Part shown: one piece after another, positions 10,293 to 19,097 of the stretch
Layout: every line of letters begins with the position of its first letter
How positions within the stretch are numbered: position 1 is the stretch's first letter
Source: Allochromatium warmingii
GTDB lineage: Bacteria > Pseudomonadota > Gammaproteobacteria > Chromatiales > Chromatiaceae
Direction: 5' to 3'
Assembly: GCF_900107145.1 (NCBI RefSeq)
Contig: NZ_FNOW01000016.1
Span: 1-60,974 of the forward strand
Length of the DNA stretch: 60,974 nt
The notes under the pieces: generated by a model
What the model was told of the DNA's origin: nothing
Databases searched by the model: none
Seen by the model: only the letters and a program-made list of their open reading frames with translations
Position numbers and translations under genes: made by a program

Positions 10293-10541
10293 TTATACAG
10301 TGGGCGCGACCGGATCCGTTGCGTCCACCCATTCATATAACTCAATCGTACTCGGATCGCAGTGACTACAGCCCCCGGCGCAGGGTGTATAGGCTGGAAG
10401 CTTGCGGATCCGGCCTTTGCGTTCCAGTATGTCGAGCATCCCGCGCAGGGCCTCCGGTTCGGTATCAAACCGATAAGCGAGATCGCGCACGGCGGCGCGG
10501 CGGTTGGCGCGGAGATAGCGTGCAAGTTCACTGACAATCAT
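10293..10541 (-). CDS. feoC: FeoC-like iron-transport accessory protein
   Basis: FeoC is a small winged-helix protein that accompanies FeoB and, in some gammaproteobacteria, binds an Fe-S cluster and protects FeoB from proteolysis. The 82-residue protein has an N-terminal helix-turn-helix (VSELARYLRANRRAAVRDLA) and a cysteine group C54-x3-C58-x2-C61, one Cys fewer than the four of the Klebsiella/E. coli type. The ATG overlaps the feoB stop by 4 bp (10538-10541). Last gene of the feoAABC unit. Confidence 0.88.
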   Translation of the reverse strand: MIVSELARYLRANRRAAVRDLAYRFDTEPEALRGMLDILERKGRIRKLPAYTPCAGGCSHCDPSTIELYEWVDATDPVAPTV

Positions 10542-12916
10542 GCCGACATCACCTCAGTCGCTAATTTAACCGGCAGCGCCGAGCGCCGCCCCCACACGCG
10601 CATCCCGATCACCGCCGCTAGTAGCACACCGAGCATCACGCTAATCCAGATCGCGGCACTCAGCGGATCGCGGCTAAAGATCGCCGCCTGATAAAACAGC
10701 GTCGCGCTGATATAACCCAGTCCGGTCGTCCACAGCACCGCAAACAGCGCCCAGCCGGTCGAGGTCTCGCGCTGAATCGCACCAATCGCCGCGACACAGG
10801 GCGAATACAGCAGAATAAACAGCAGATAGGCGAAAGCGCCCGCTGCACCGTCAAAACGTGCCGCCATCGCGCCAAAGGTGCCGCTACCGACTGCAAGCGC
10901 CTCCGCCGCTGCCATCGGATCGGCGCTCTCGGCGACACTGCCCAAGCCCAGCGGATCGGCCCAACTGCCAAGTGCAGCGCCCAGATTGGTCGGAATTGTC
11001 GCCGCCGCTTCGCGCAGTCCGGCGCTCAAACTGTAGGGGGCCGCGCTGTCCTCAGCCGCTGTTGCCTCTGCGCCCGCATCTGTCGCTGCTAATCCCGAAT
11101 AGGTTGCATCCAGTGTGCCGACCACTGCTTCTTTGGCCAAAATTCCGGTAAAAATCCCGACCGTTGCCGGCCAGTTATCGGCATTTAAGCCCATCGGTGC
11201 GAACGCGGGCGCGATGGTGCGTCCAATCGCGGCGAGCACCGATTGCTCACTATCTTCATTGCCAAAACTGCCATCGGTGCCGGTGGTATTGAGCACATTG
11301 AGCACCAGCACCATCGGCACAATCACCGCGCCCGCTCGCACCACAAAGCCCTGCGTGCGATCCCAGGTGCGCCGCAACACGCCCCTGAGTGTCGGCAGAT
11401 GATAGGGCGGCAGTTCCATCACAAACGGCATCACCTGACCTTCAAGCAGGGTGCGCTTGAGAATAAAGCCGGTCAGCACGGCGGCGAGAATGCCGATCAA
11501 ATAGAGCGCGAACACCACATTTTGCCCGCCAGCGGTGAAAAACGCGGCTGCAAATAACGCATAGACTGGCAATCGCGCCCCGCATGACATAAAGGGCGTC
11601 ATCAACACAGTGAGAATGCGGTCGCGGGGATGTTCGAGCGTGCGGGCGGCCATAATCGCTGGCACATTGCAGCCAAATCCGACCAGCAGCGGCACGAATG
11701 ATTTGCCCGGCAACCCAATCGCCCGCATCAAGCGATCCATTACAAAGGCCGCCCGCGCCATATACCCCGAATCTTCCAGCGCCGACATGAATAAATAGAG
11801 ACAGGCGATGATTGGAATAAAGGTCGCCACCACCTGCACGCCGCCGCCGAGTCCATCAGCGAGACCAATCATCAGCCACTCTGGGGTACCGATCTGCGCT
11901 AACAGCTGCGCCACGCCATCGACAAAGATCGTGCCCGCCGCCAGATCAAAAAAGTCGATCAACGCCCCGCCGATGTTGATGGTAAACATGAACATCAGAT
12001 ACATCACGGCGAGAAAAATCGGCAAGCCGAGCACGCGATTGAGCACCACGCGATCTACCCGATCCGACAACGAACGCGACGCCTGACCGCACTGTTTTAC
12101 CGTCGCCTGCGTGACCGCGTGCGCGAAGCTGTAACGCGCATCGGCAAACAGAATATCGACCGCTTCCGCATCATCGCCGAGCAGCGCCTGAACTTCCGCC
12201 ACTGTCATCGCTGTGCCGGTTAGGGCGCGTGCCAGATCATCGCCTTCGAGCAATCGCGCTGCCAGCCAGCGCACCGGATCGCCCTGCGCTTCAGCCAGCG
12301 GACGCAAACGCGGTTCCAAGACGCTGATGGCGGTTTCCAGCCGCTTGCCGAATGGAATTTGCACCGACGGTCTGTTGATATGTGTGGACGCGAGCACGGC
12401 CTGTTCATGCAGCGTGCGCTTGAGTTCCGCCAAGCCATCGCCAGTAGCGGCCACCAGCGGCACCACCGGACAGCCGAGCTGTTGCGCCAGCGCCGCAATG
12501 TTGATGTGAATGCCTCGCGCCGTCGCCACATCCATCATATTGAGCGCCAGCACCAGCGGGCGGCCCATCTCAAGCAGTTGGGTGGTCAGATAGAGATTGC
12601 GCTCTAAACTCGCCGCATCGAGGATATTGAGGATGACATCGGCTTCGCGGGCATGAACAAAATCACGGGCGATGCGTTCATCAAGCGACACTGACGGCTC
12701 AGACACATCGAGCGAATAGGTGCCGGGCAGATCGACGAGGGTAAATTCCGCCGCATCGAAGCGATAACGTCCGGTTTTGCGCTCAACCGTCACGCCCGAC
12801 CAGTTGCCAACCTGCTGGCGCGAGCCAGTGAGCGCATTAAACAGCGTCGTTTTGCCGCAGTTCGGATTGCCGACCACGCCGATGCAGAACTGTGGTTGAG
12901 AGACGGGTTGGTTCAT
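10538..12916 (-). CDS. feoB: Ferrous iron transporter FeoB
   Basis: FeoB is the inner-membrane Fe(II) importer. The 792-residue protein starts with a GTPase domain (G1 GNPNCGKT 16-23; G3 DLPGT 62-66; G4 NMMD 126-129), followed by a helical insulator and a polytopic region with the two Gate repeats: the first contains GFGCNVPAI and a later MSCGARLP, the second contains LLYSPCVAAIGAI. Those cysteines are the conserved FeoB membrane cysteines. Full length, with 4-bp ATGA overlaps to feoA upstream and feoC downstream, so the four genes should be co-translated. Confidence 0.97.
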   Translation of the reverse strand: MNQPVSQPQFCIGVVGNPNCGKTTLFNALTGSRQQVGNWSGVTVERKTGRYRFDAAEFTLVDLPGTYSLDVSEPSVSLDERIARDFVHAREADVILNILDAASLERNLYLTTQLLEMGRPLVLALNMMDVATARGIHINIAALAQQLGCPVVPLVAATGDGLAELKRTLHEQAVLASTHINRPSVQIPFGKRLETAISVLEPRLRPLAEAQGDPVRWLAARLLEGDDLARALTGTAMTVAEVQALLGDDAEAVDILFADARYSFAHAVTQATVKQCGQASRSLSDRVDRVVLNRVLGLPIFLAVMYLMFMFTINIGGALIDFFDLAAGTIFVDGVAQLLAQIGTPEWLMIGLADGLGGGVQVVATFIPIIACLYLFMSALEDSGYMARAAFVMDRLMRAIGLPGKSFVPLLVGFGCNVPAIMAARTLEHPRDRILTVLMTPFMSCGARLPVYALFAAAFFTAGGQNVVFALYLIGILAAVLTGFILKRTLLEGQVMPFVMELPPYHLPTLRGVLRRTWDRTQGFVVRAGAVIVPMVLVLNVLNTTGTDGSFGNEDSEQSVLAAIGRTIAPAFAPMGLNADNWPATVGIFTGILAKEAVVGTLDATYSGLAATDAGAEATAAEDSAAPYSLSAGLREAAATIPTNLGAALGSWADPLGLGSVAESADPMAAAEALAVGSGTFGAMAARFDGAAGAFAYLLFILLYSPCVAAIGAIQRETSTGWALFAVLWTTGLGYISATLFYQAAIFSRDPLSAAIWISVMLGVLLAAVIGMRVWGRRSALPVKLATEVMSA

Positions 12917-13158
12917 GCGGTACGCTCCACTTCCAGCACCGCCGCCTCATCACGGCGCAAACTCACCGCCGTGCCGCGCACGCGAATCTCCACCGGATCG
13001 CCCAGCGGCGCGACCCGAATCACCTCCAGCGCCGCGCCGGGCGTCAGCCCCATCGCTAACAGCTTGCGCCGATACGCGCCACCACCGGCCTGAAAGCCGC
13101 GCACGCGCCCCTGCTCGCCGGCTTTGAAATCCTTTAATGTCAGTGTCAGCGTATTCAT
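12913..13158 (-). CDS. feoA: FeoA domain protein (second FeoA)
   Basis: FeoA proteins are small SH3-like cytosolic partners of FeoB. This 81-residue protein has the family core RRKLLAMGLTPGAALEVIRVAPLGD followed by VEIRVRGTAVSLRRDEA (given here in pieces of the typical LLxMGLxPG...PLGDP...LR..EA pattern). It overlaps feoB by 4 bp downstream and the first feoA by 4 bp upstream. Two FeoA paralogues before FeoB are common in autotrophic gammaproteobacteria. Confidence 0.93.
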   Translation of the reverse strand: MNTLTLTLKDFKAGEQGRVRGFQAGGGAYRRKLLAMGLTPGAALEVIRVAPLGDPVEIRVRGTAVSLRRDEAAVLEVERTA

Positions 13159-13445
13159 CGGGCGATGGCCTCCACCAGAATCTTGCTGGCCATACCGCCG
13201 CCGAGCGCCAGCCGCGTTTCGCCGCGTGCCACCACCAGACCGCCGCCCTGACGTGCCACAATCCGTACTTCAGTGCCAAGATTCAGCCCCAATTCAGTCA
13301 GCCGTTTTGCCAATCCTTTGCCGCCTTGCAGCGTTTGAATGCGCACCCGCTCGCCGTCATCGGCCAGCATCAGCGGGAACGCTTGCGTGGATGATTGCGT
13401 GGACGAGATTAAATCGGATGGATGCAGCGAATAGGCAAGATTCAT
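13155..13445 (-). CDS. feoA: FeoA domain protein (first FeoA)
   Basis: A 96-residue FeoA-family protein with a longer N-terminal lead than the second copy. The FeoA fold is visible as RVRIQTLQGGKGLAKRLTE, LGLNLGTEVRIVARQ and ETRLALGGGMASKILV. It lacks the PLGD loop of its neighbour (QGGGLVVARGE instead), so the two FeoAs are not recent duplicates. First gene of the feoAABC operon; a Fur-like palindrome lies 18-36 bp upstream of its ATG. Confidence 0.92.
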   Translation of the reverse strand: MNLAYSLHPSDLISSTQSSTQAFPLMLADDGERVRIQTLQGGKGLAKRLTELGLNLGTEVRIVARQGGGLVVARGETRLALGGGMASKILVEAIAR

Positions 13446-13462
13446 GGCGACGACTCGGCAGT

Positions 13463-13481
13463 AACAAGAATGATTCTTATC
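13463..13481 (-). promoter_or_regulatory. Candidate Fur box upstream of the feo operon
   Basis: Centred on a perfect 13-bp palindrome AAGAAT-G-ATTCTT (13466-13478). Read on the minus strand, GATAAGAATCATTCTTGTT matches 12 of 19 positions of the classic Fur consensus. Its place just before feoA fits iron-responsive repression, but binding is inferred. Confidence 0.6.
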
Positions 13482-13565
13482 CTAGACCGCTGCCCGCGCA
13501 AATGCAACGCTTTCTCATTTGTGCCGTGCTGCACTGAATCACGCACAAAACCGCCCGCTCCCCGA

Positions 13566-14240
13566 CTATAACAACCCACGTTCCGCAAACGAGGTGCCAT
13601 CGCCATCGCCGATGATGATGTGATCGAGCACCCGCACATCAATTAAAGCCAGCGCATCCTTGAGCCGTCGCGTGATCTGCACATCCGCCTGACTCGGCTC
13701 GGCAACGCCGGAGGGATGGTTATGGGCAAAGATCACCGCTGCCGCTTGGGTCTCGATCACGCGCCGCACCACCTCACGCGGATGCACACTCGCGCCGTCG
13801 ATGGTGCCGCGAAACAGCTCTTCATACACAATCACGCGATGGCGGGTATCGAGAAACAAGCAGGCAAAAATCTCATAGGGTGAGCCGTAGAGCCGCAGTT
13901 TGAGATACTCGCGGGTCGCTTCGGGGCTGGTGAGCACATCCTGTCCAGCTAGGCGCGTGAGCAAATAGCGGCGACTGAGTTCGAGTACCGCTTGCAGTTG
14001 TGCATATTTCGCCGTGCCCAGCCCCTTCGCGTCACAAAAACGCCGCTGATCGGCGGCCAGCAGTGGCGTCAATCCACCAAAATCACGCAACAGTTCGCGG
14101 GCCAGATCGACGGCGCTTTTGCCGGCAATGCCGGTGCGCAAAAAAATTGCCAGCAATTCCGCATCCGAGAGCGCCCCCGCGCCGCGTTCGAGCAATTTTT
14201 CACGCGGGCGTTCACCCTCGGGCCAGTCCTTGATCGACAT
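13566..14240 (-). CDS. radC: RadC family JAB-domain protein
   Basis: 224 residues, matching the usual RadC length. An N-terminal helix-hairpin-helix-like region ([18 protein letters not shown]) is followed by an MPN+/JAB domain with the zinc motif H173-N-H175-P-S ... D186 ([14 protein letters not shown]). The family has metalloprotease-type residues; its cellular role remains unsettled and it is not the E. coli radC102 repair gene as first thought. It is divergent from coaBC, the same arrangement as in many gammaproteobacteria. Confidence 0.93.
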   Translation of the reverse strand: MSIKDWPEGERPREKLLERGAGALSDAELLAIFLRTGIAGKSAVDLARELLRDFGGLTPLLAADQRRFCDAKGLGTAKYAQLQAVLELSRRYLLTRLAGQDVLTSPEATREYLKLRLYGSPYEIFACLFLDTRHRVIVYEELFRGTIDGASVHPREVVRRVIETQAAAVIFAHNHPSGVAEPSQADVQITRRLKDALALIDVRVLDHIIIGDGDGTSFAERGLL

Positions 14241-14269
14241 GCGCGGTCTCCGGTGTGTTGGGTTTTTTT

Positions 14270-14297
14270 GAGCTTTCAGCGGCCAGCTTCCAGCCGC
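14270..14297. repeat. AGCTTnCAGC short tandem-like repeat
   Basis: Run of 7-10-bp units (AGCTTTCAGC, GGCCAGC, TTCCAGC) between radC and coaBC. Similar runs occur at 16014, 28817, 34011, 36221 and 44624. Confidence 0.6.
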
Positions 14298-14359
14298 GAT
14301 GCGGCGGCGGATCGGTTACACTTCCGGCTGCATTGTAGACCAGAATACACAATAAGATC

Positions 14360-15571
14360 ATGGATTTGCACGCAGGTACTCGGGTGCTGCTCGGCGTCAG
14401 CGGCGGCATTGCGGCCTATAAAGCCGTGGATTTAGTGCGTCGCCTCAGCGAGCGCGGCGCAGACGTGCGCGTAATGTTGACAGATGCGGCGGCGGCCTTT
14501 GTCACACCGCTGACATTTCAAGCCGTGTCCGGTCATCCGGTGCGCACCACGCTACTTGATCCACAGGCCGAAGCCGGTATGGATCATATTGAGCTGGCGC
14601 GTTGGGCCGAGCGGCTGGTGATTGCGCCAGCGACGGCGGATGTGCTCGCACGCTTGGCCGCTGGCTTCGCAAATGATCTGTTGACAACCGTTGCCCTCGC
14701 CTGTGATGCGCCGCTCTATCTGGCACCGGCGATGAATCAAGCGATGTGGCGACATCCCGCCACCCAGCACAACGTAAACATTTTGCGGGCGCGAGGGGCG
14801 CAGGTGCTTGGGCCAGCGGTGGGCGCTCAAGCCTGCGGCGAACACGGCCCTGGGCGGATGCTGGAACCGCTGGAGATCGCTGAGGCGCTGTTGCCCCGCG
14901 CTGCCCGCGCATTAGAGGGCGCGTGCGTGCTGCTGACGGCGGGGCCGACCCGCGAACCGCTTGATCCGGTGCGGTTTTTGAGCAATCGCAGTTCGGGACA
15001 GATGGGTTTTGCACTGGCCGCAGCGTTGCGTGAACTCGGTGCTAGTGTAGTGATGATTGCTGGGCCGACGGCGCTACCCACGCCGCCAAGCGTCGAGCGT
15101 ATAGATGTTGAAACAGCGTTAGAAATGTATTTAGCGGTGATGACGCGGGTGGCCGACTGTGATGTGTTTGTCGCCACCGCAGCGGTCGCTGATTATCGTC
15201 CGGTGAATGTCGCGGAGCATAAAATCAAAAAACACGCCGATGAATTTACGCTGCATTTGGTGCGCAACCCGGATATTCTCGGTGAAGTTGCTGCATTGAC
15301 TGCGTCGCCGTTTACCGTTGGTTTTGCTGCTGAAACCGATCACGTCATTGACTATGCTCGCGCTAAATTGCAACACAAACAACTAAACATGATTGCCGCC
15401 AATCAGGTCGGCGGGGCGCAGGGTGGATTTGAATGCACGGATAATGCACTGACCGTGATTTGGGATGATGGTCAATGTGAATTACCAATGCAGCCTAAAT
15501 CTCAGCTTGCTCGTCAATTAGCTCAATGTATTGCTGAACGGTATCAGATTTATCATGCGTCATCGTCTTGA
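14360..15571 (+). CDS. coaBC: Bifunctional phosphopantothenoylcysteine decarboxylase/phosphopantothenate-cysteine ligase
   Basis: CoaBC catalyses two steps of coenzyme A synthesis. In the 403-residue protein the N-terminal CoaC flavoprotein half shows [18 protein letters not shown], the active-site His in [19 protein letters not shown], the PAMNQAMW substrate segment and the [10 protein letters not shown] clamp with its cysteine. The CoaB half shows [20 protein letters not shown] and the KIKK lysine motif. The last 17 bp overlap dut, the usual coaBC-dut pairing. Confidence 0.97.
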   Translation: MDLHAGTRVLLGVSGGIAAYKAVDLVRRLSERGADVRVMLTDAAAAFVTPLTFQAVSGHPVRTTLLDPQAEAGMDHIELARWAERLVIAPATADVLARLAAGFANDLLTTVALACDAPLYLAPAMNQAMWRHPATQHNVNILRARGAQVLGPAVGAQACGEHGPGRMLEPLEIAEALLPRAARALEGACVLLTAGPTREPLDPVRFLSNRSSGQMGFALAAALRELGASVVMIAGPTALPTPPSVERIDVETALEMYLAVMTRVADCDVFVATAAVADYRPVNVAEHKIKKHADEFTLHLVRNPDILGEVAALTASPFTVGFAAETDHVIDYARAKLQHKQLNMIAANQVGGAQGGFECTDNALTVIWDDGQCELPMQPKSQLARQLAQCIAERYQIYHASSS

Positions 15572-16013
15572 AATCCAAATTCTTGATCCACGTTTAGGGC
15601 GGGAATTTCCGCTCCCACACTATGCCACTGAGGGCGCGGCTGGCTTAGATTTACGCGCCATGCTCGATGCGCCATTAGAACTTGTGCCCGGTGGCTGTGA
15701 ATTGATTCCGGCTGGATTAGCGGTGCATATTGCTGAAGTTGGCGTAGCGGGAATGATTCTGCCGCGCTCTGGACTTGGGCATCGACATGGCATTGTGCTG
15801 GGTAATTTAGTCGGCTTGATTGACTCAGATTATCAGGGGCCGCTGATGCTGTCGTGTTGGAATCGCAGCGATCAAGCGTTCTGTATTGAAATCGGTGAGC
15901 GGATTGCGCAATTCGTTTTGGTGCCGATTCTCCATGCTGAATTAGCGATTGTGGAATCATTCACTCCATCAGCGCGAGGAGCGGGCGGATTTGGGCATAC
16001 GGGGAAATATTAG
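15555..16013 (+). CDS. dut: dUTP diphosphatase (dUTPase)
   Basis: Hydrolyses dUTP to dUMP and PPi, keeping uracil out of DNA and supplying dTMP synthesis. The 152-residue protein carries the five trimeric-dUTPase motifs in order: [63 protein letters not shown]. The ATG at 15555 ([10 protein letters not shown]) fits the family start and overlaps coaBC by 17 bp; an upstream in-frame start at 15531 would add residues not seen in homologues. Confidence 0.97.
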   Translation: MRHRLEIQILDPRLGREFPLPHYATEGAAGLDLRAMLDAPLELVPGGCELIPAGLAVHIAEVGVAGMILPRSGLGHRHGIVLGNLVGLIDSDYQGPLMLSCWNRSDQAFCIEIGERIAQFVLVPILHAELAIVESFTPSARGAGGFGHTGKY

Positions 16014-16074
16014 CTTTTAGCTTTCAGCTTCCAGCGACCAGCCGCCAGCTTATAAGCCAGTCGCTGAAAGCTGG
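16014..16074. repeat. AGCTTTCAGC/CCAGCG repeat with partial dyad symmetry
   Basis: Directly after the dut stop: a run of CAGC-ending units (AGCTTTCAGC, TTCCAGC, GACCAGC, CGCCAGC) whose second half, GTCGCTGAAAGCTGG, is complementary to the first, so a hairpin can form. Possible dut terminator or REP-like element. Confidence 0.6.
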
Positions 16075-16150
16075 AGGCTGATCGCCGTCACCAGACACGA
16101 GCGTGCTATGATGCTGCTTGTTTTAGTGCTGTTTGAGACCGTCCGCCCCC

Positions 16151-18250
16151 ATGCCAGCCTGCAATGCTCCCTATCCGGTTCTGTCTGGACGACGCTACCC
16201 ACCGGGCGCGACGGTCGAGGACATCGGCGTTAATTTCTCCGTCTACAGTCGCCACGCCACCGGCGCGGAACTGCTGCTTTATGAAGCGGCGAGCAGTCCG
16301 GAGCCGTTTCAGATCATCCGCCTCGATCCGCGCACCCATCACACCTTTTTTTCTTGGCATGTCATGGTGCAGGATTTGCCGCCGGGCACGCATTACACTT
16401 GGCGTTTGGAAGGGCCAAACGATCCGCATACACACGGCTGGCGTTTTGATCCACAGGTCGAGCTTGTTGATCCCTGGGCGCGGGCGATCAATGTCGCCGA
16501 CTGGGATCGCTGGCGGCGGCAGCGTCAGGGTGTGCAGCCGCATGATTCGCCGCGTGCGATGGTGCTGGCTGAAGAATACGACTGGGAGGGTGATACGCCT
16601 ATTCGCTTGTCCAGCGAGCAGATGATTATTTATGAATTGCATGTCGGCGGTTTTACGCGACATCCCAGTTCCGGTGTGCAGCATCCGGGTACTTTTCTTG
16701 GTTTAATTGAAAAAATTCCCTATCTCAAAGAGCTTGGCATTACGCATGTTGAATTGATGCCGGTGATGGCATTTGATGAACAGGATGTCCCCGAAGCGGT
16801 ATGGGCCGCTGGATTGCGCAATTTTTGGGGCTATAGCAGCTTTGGTTTTTTCTCACCGCATCCCGGATTTTGTGTGACGCCTGAGCGTGGAACCCATCGC
16901 CGTGAATTTCGCGATATGGTCAAGGCGCTGCATCGTGCTGGGATCGGCGTCATTCTCGATGTGGTGTTTAATCATACTAGCGAAGGCGGCGCGACTGGCC
17001 CGACGCTGAATTTTAAAGGCTTTGGCAACGAGACTTTTTATTGTCTTGATACCCTCGATAAAGGCATTTATCTCGATTTCACTGGCTGCGGCAATACGGT
17101 GAATGCCAATCATCCGCAGGTGACGAATTTTATTATTGATGCACTCGAATATTGGGTGCGCGAAATGCACGTCGATGGATTTCGTTTTGATTTGGCGAGT
17201 GCGCTGGCGCGGGATAGCGATGGTCGTCCGCTGGCTAATCCGCCGGTTTTATGGGGTATTGAATTATCCGACACGCTTGCGGCCACTAAAATTATTGCTG
17301 AGGCGTGGGATGCGGCTGGGTTATATCAGGTCGGCAGTTTTCCGGGTTATCGCTGGATGGAATGGAACGGGCGTTATCGTGATAGCGTGCGCCGTTTTGT
17401 GCGCGGTGATCGTGGTCTGGTGCCGGAAATTGCAACCCGATTGTCGGGCAGCAGTGATTTATATGAAGCGAATCTGCGTAAGCCAATTAACAGCATCAAT
17501 TTTGTGACCTGTCACGATGGATTCACGCTCTGGGATTTGGTTTCCTATAATCGCAAACACAATTCGGCGAATCACGAAAACAACCGCGACGGCACTGACG
17601 ATAATTTAAGCTGGAACTGTGGCACCGAGGGCGAGACGCCGAATGCTGAGGTGCTGGTACTGCGGCGGCGTCAGGCGAAGAATTTACTGACCCTATTGTT
17701 TTTAAGTCAGGGCATCCCGATGCTGCTGGCCGGTGATGAGGTGTTGCGCTCGCAGCAAGGCAATAACAACGTTTGGTGTCAAGATAACGCGCTCGGCTGG
17801 TTCGATTGGTCGCTTGTGGAACAGCAGGCGGCGATGTTGCAGTTTGTGCGCGGGCTGATTGCGCTACGTAAACGCCATCCGAATTTACAACATCGGCATT
17901 TTCTCTCCGGCCAGCCGCTGCCGGGCGGCTCCCTGCCGGATGTGGTCTGGCATGGGCTAGACCTGTACGCCCCGCCCTGGACGGATCCCGATGCGCAGAT
18001 TTTGGCGTTCACGCTCGCGCCAGCCCATCCCGACGAGGCGGCGCTGCATGTGATGATTAATATGAGCGATTTTGCACTGCGCTTTGCGCTGCCCGAGATC
18101 GCTCCGGCCCGCTGGCATCTGGCACTGGATACGTCGCGCTGTGCGCCAGCGGATCTGGTGCCGCCCGCTGCGCAAAGCCCAGTTGATGATGCCCGTCAAT
18201 TGGTGCGCTCGCGGAGTATTCAGGTGCTCGAAGGCCGTTTGTACACGTAA
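16151..18250 (+). CDS. glgX: Glycogen debranching enzyme GlgX (isoamylase type)
   Basis: Hydrolyses alpha-1,6 branches of glycogen limit dextrin. The 699-residue protein has an N-terminal CBM48-like domain (YPPGATVEDIGVNFSVYSR) and a GH13 barrel with nucleophile D347 (DGFRFD), acid/base E384 (IIAEAWD) and D456 (CHDGFTLWDL). Length and motifs match the GlgX/TreX subfamily. ATG 16151 is chosen; the in-frame TTG at 16133 would add only six residues. It leads a plus-strand run with the DUF4912-like gene and glgA, consistent with a glycogen-turnover cluster. Confidence 0.95.
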   Translation: MPACNAPYPVLSGRRYPPGATVEDIGVNFSVYSRHATGAELLLYEAASSPEPFQIIRLDPRTHHTFFSWHVMVQDLPPGTHYTWRLEGPNDPHTHGWRFDPQVELVDPWARAINVADWDRWRRQRQGVQPHDSPRAMVLAEEYDWEGDTPIRLSSEQMIIYELHVGGFTRHPSSGVQHPGTFLGLIEKIPYLKELGITHVELMPVMAFDEQDVPEAVWAAGLRNFWGYSSFGFFSPHPGFCVTPERGTHRREFRDMVKALHRAGIGVILDVVFNHTSEGGATGPTLNFKGFGNETFYCLDTLDKGIYLDFTGCGNTVNANHPQVTNFIIDALEYWVREMHVDGFRFDLASALARDSDGRPLANPPVLWGIELSDTLAATKIIAEAWDAAGLYQVGSFPGYRWMEWNGRYRDSVRRFVRGDRGLVPEIATRLSGSSDLYEANLRKPINSINFVTCHDGFTLWDLVSYNRKHNSANHENNRDGTDDNLSWNCGTEGETPNAEVLVLRRRQAKNLLTLLFLSQGIPMLLAGDEVLRSQQGNNNVWCQDNALGWFDWSLVEQQAAMLQFVRGLIALRKRHPNLQHRHFLSGQPLPGGSLPDVVWHGLDLYAPPWTDPDAQILAFTLAPAHPDEAALHVMINMSDFALRFALPEIAPARWHLALDTSRCAPADLVPPAAQSPVDDARQLVRSRSIQVLEGRLYT

Positions 18251-18285
18251 TGACTGTTAGCCAAGACTGATCTTTCGCCGATCCG

Positions 18286-19074
18286 ATGCCGCGTGTTACC
18301 CCCGATCTGTTGCCGCCCGCAACGCCACTTGTTCCGACTTTTCCGTTGAGCCATGCGGCGCGGGCGCTGACACTCTACCCCGCTGCCAGCGGTCAACTGT
18401 GTGTACAGTGGCGCTTGACGGCAGATACGTTCGTCACGCAGGGCGCACGCTTTCCGCCGACCGCAGGCGCACCACATGCGGTGTTGCGGCTTGGGCGACG
18501 GCGGATCAATGGGGACTGTGAGCCAATCCGCGAGCAGGCGTTGCAGCTCTCTGGCTTGCAGGGCAGCGGCGAGGTGTGTTTTCAGATTGACGACGATGGG
18601 GCACTATTTGAAGCCGAATTAGGGCTAACCAATGCCGACGGCGGCTGGGCATTGCTGGCGCGGTCGAATCAGTTGCAAGCGGCGTATGGACTGGGATTGG
18701 AAGCCCTGACGCATCCGCGCCCCAGTGCGCCATGCTCACGCGCAGTATCCATCGCACCAGCGGACGTGAACCCAGATGCCTGCGCTGGCGAGCCGCCTGC
18801 GGATGCGCCCCCGCTGCTGCCGGCGATCTGGGTGACAGCGATTCCGCTGCTCACCTATGCCGATCCCACACCGACGCCGAGCCGTGTTGTTATTGAAGTC
18901 GAACTGGTGATTCGCGGCTGGAGTGCGCCGAATGTCGAGCTGGATCTGTTTGGGCAGTCATATCGTGTTGGCGCGGGCGGACGCTTTCAGCTTCAGGTTA
19001 GGGTTGAAGATGCCGAACTGATCCGCCGCGCCCTCGCCTTGCATCCACTTAGTGAATCCATCCCGCCACGCTAA
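18286..19074 (+). CDS. DUF4912-like protein between glgX and glgA
   Basis: A 262-residue protein with no catalytic motif recognised. The C-terminal half (VVIEVELVIRGWSAPN, then VELDLFGQSYRVGAGGRFQL) reads like the beta-rich surface domain of DUF4912 proteins, which sit beside glycogen genes in several lineages; the N-terminal half has LRLGRRRINGD and GGWALLARSNQLQAAYG segments. The middle (about 150-175) is Ala/Pro-rich and probably a linker. No signal peptide or membrane segment. Position, 35 bp after glgX and 23 bp before glgA, suggests a carbohydrate-binding or regulatory role in glycogen metabolism; this is inference. Confidence 0.72.
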   Translation: MPRVTPDLLPPATPLVPTFPLSHAARALTLYPAASGQLCVQWRLTADTFVTQGARFPPTAGAPHAVLRLGRRRINGDCEPIREQALQLSGLQGSGEVCFQIDDDGALFEAELGLTNADGGWALLARSNQLQAAYGLGLEALTHPRPSAPCSRAVSIAPADVNPDACAGEPPADAPPLLPAIWVTAIPLLTYADPTPTPSRVVIEVELVIRGWSAPNVELDLFGQSYRVGAGGRFQLQVRVEDAELIRRALALHPLSESIPPR

Positions 19075-19097
19075 CCGCCAACGCGACGCTATCCACC

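Noticed and set aside
10231-10332. N-terminal extension of RecC
   Set aside because: The extra 34 residues are translated from the feoC 3' end and intergenic DNA and do not resemble RecC.
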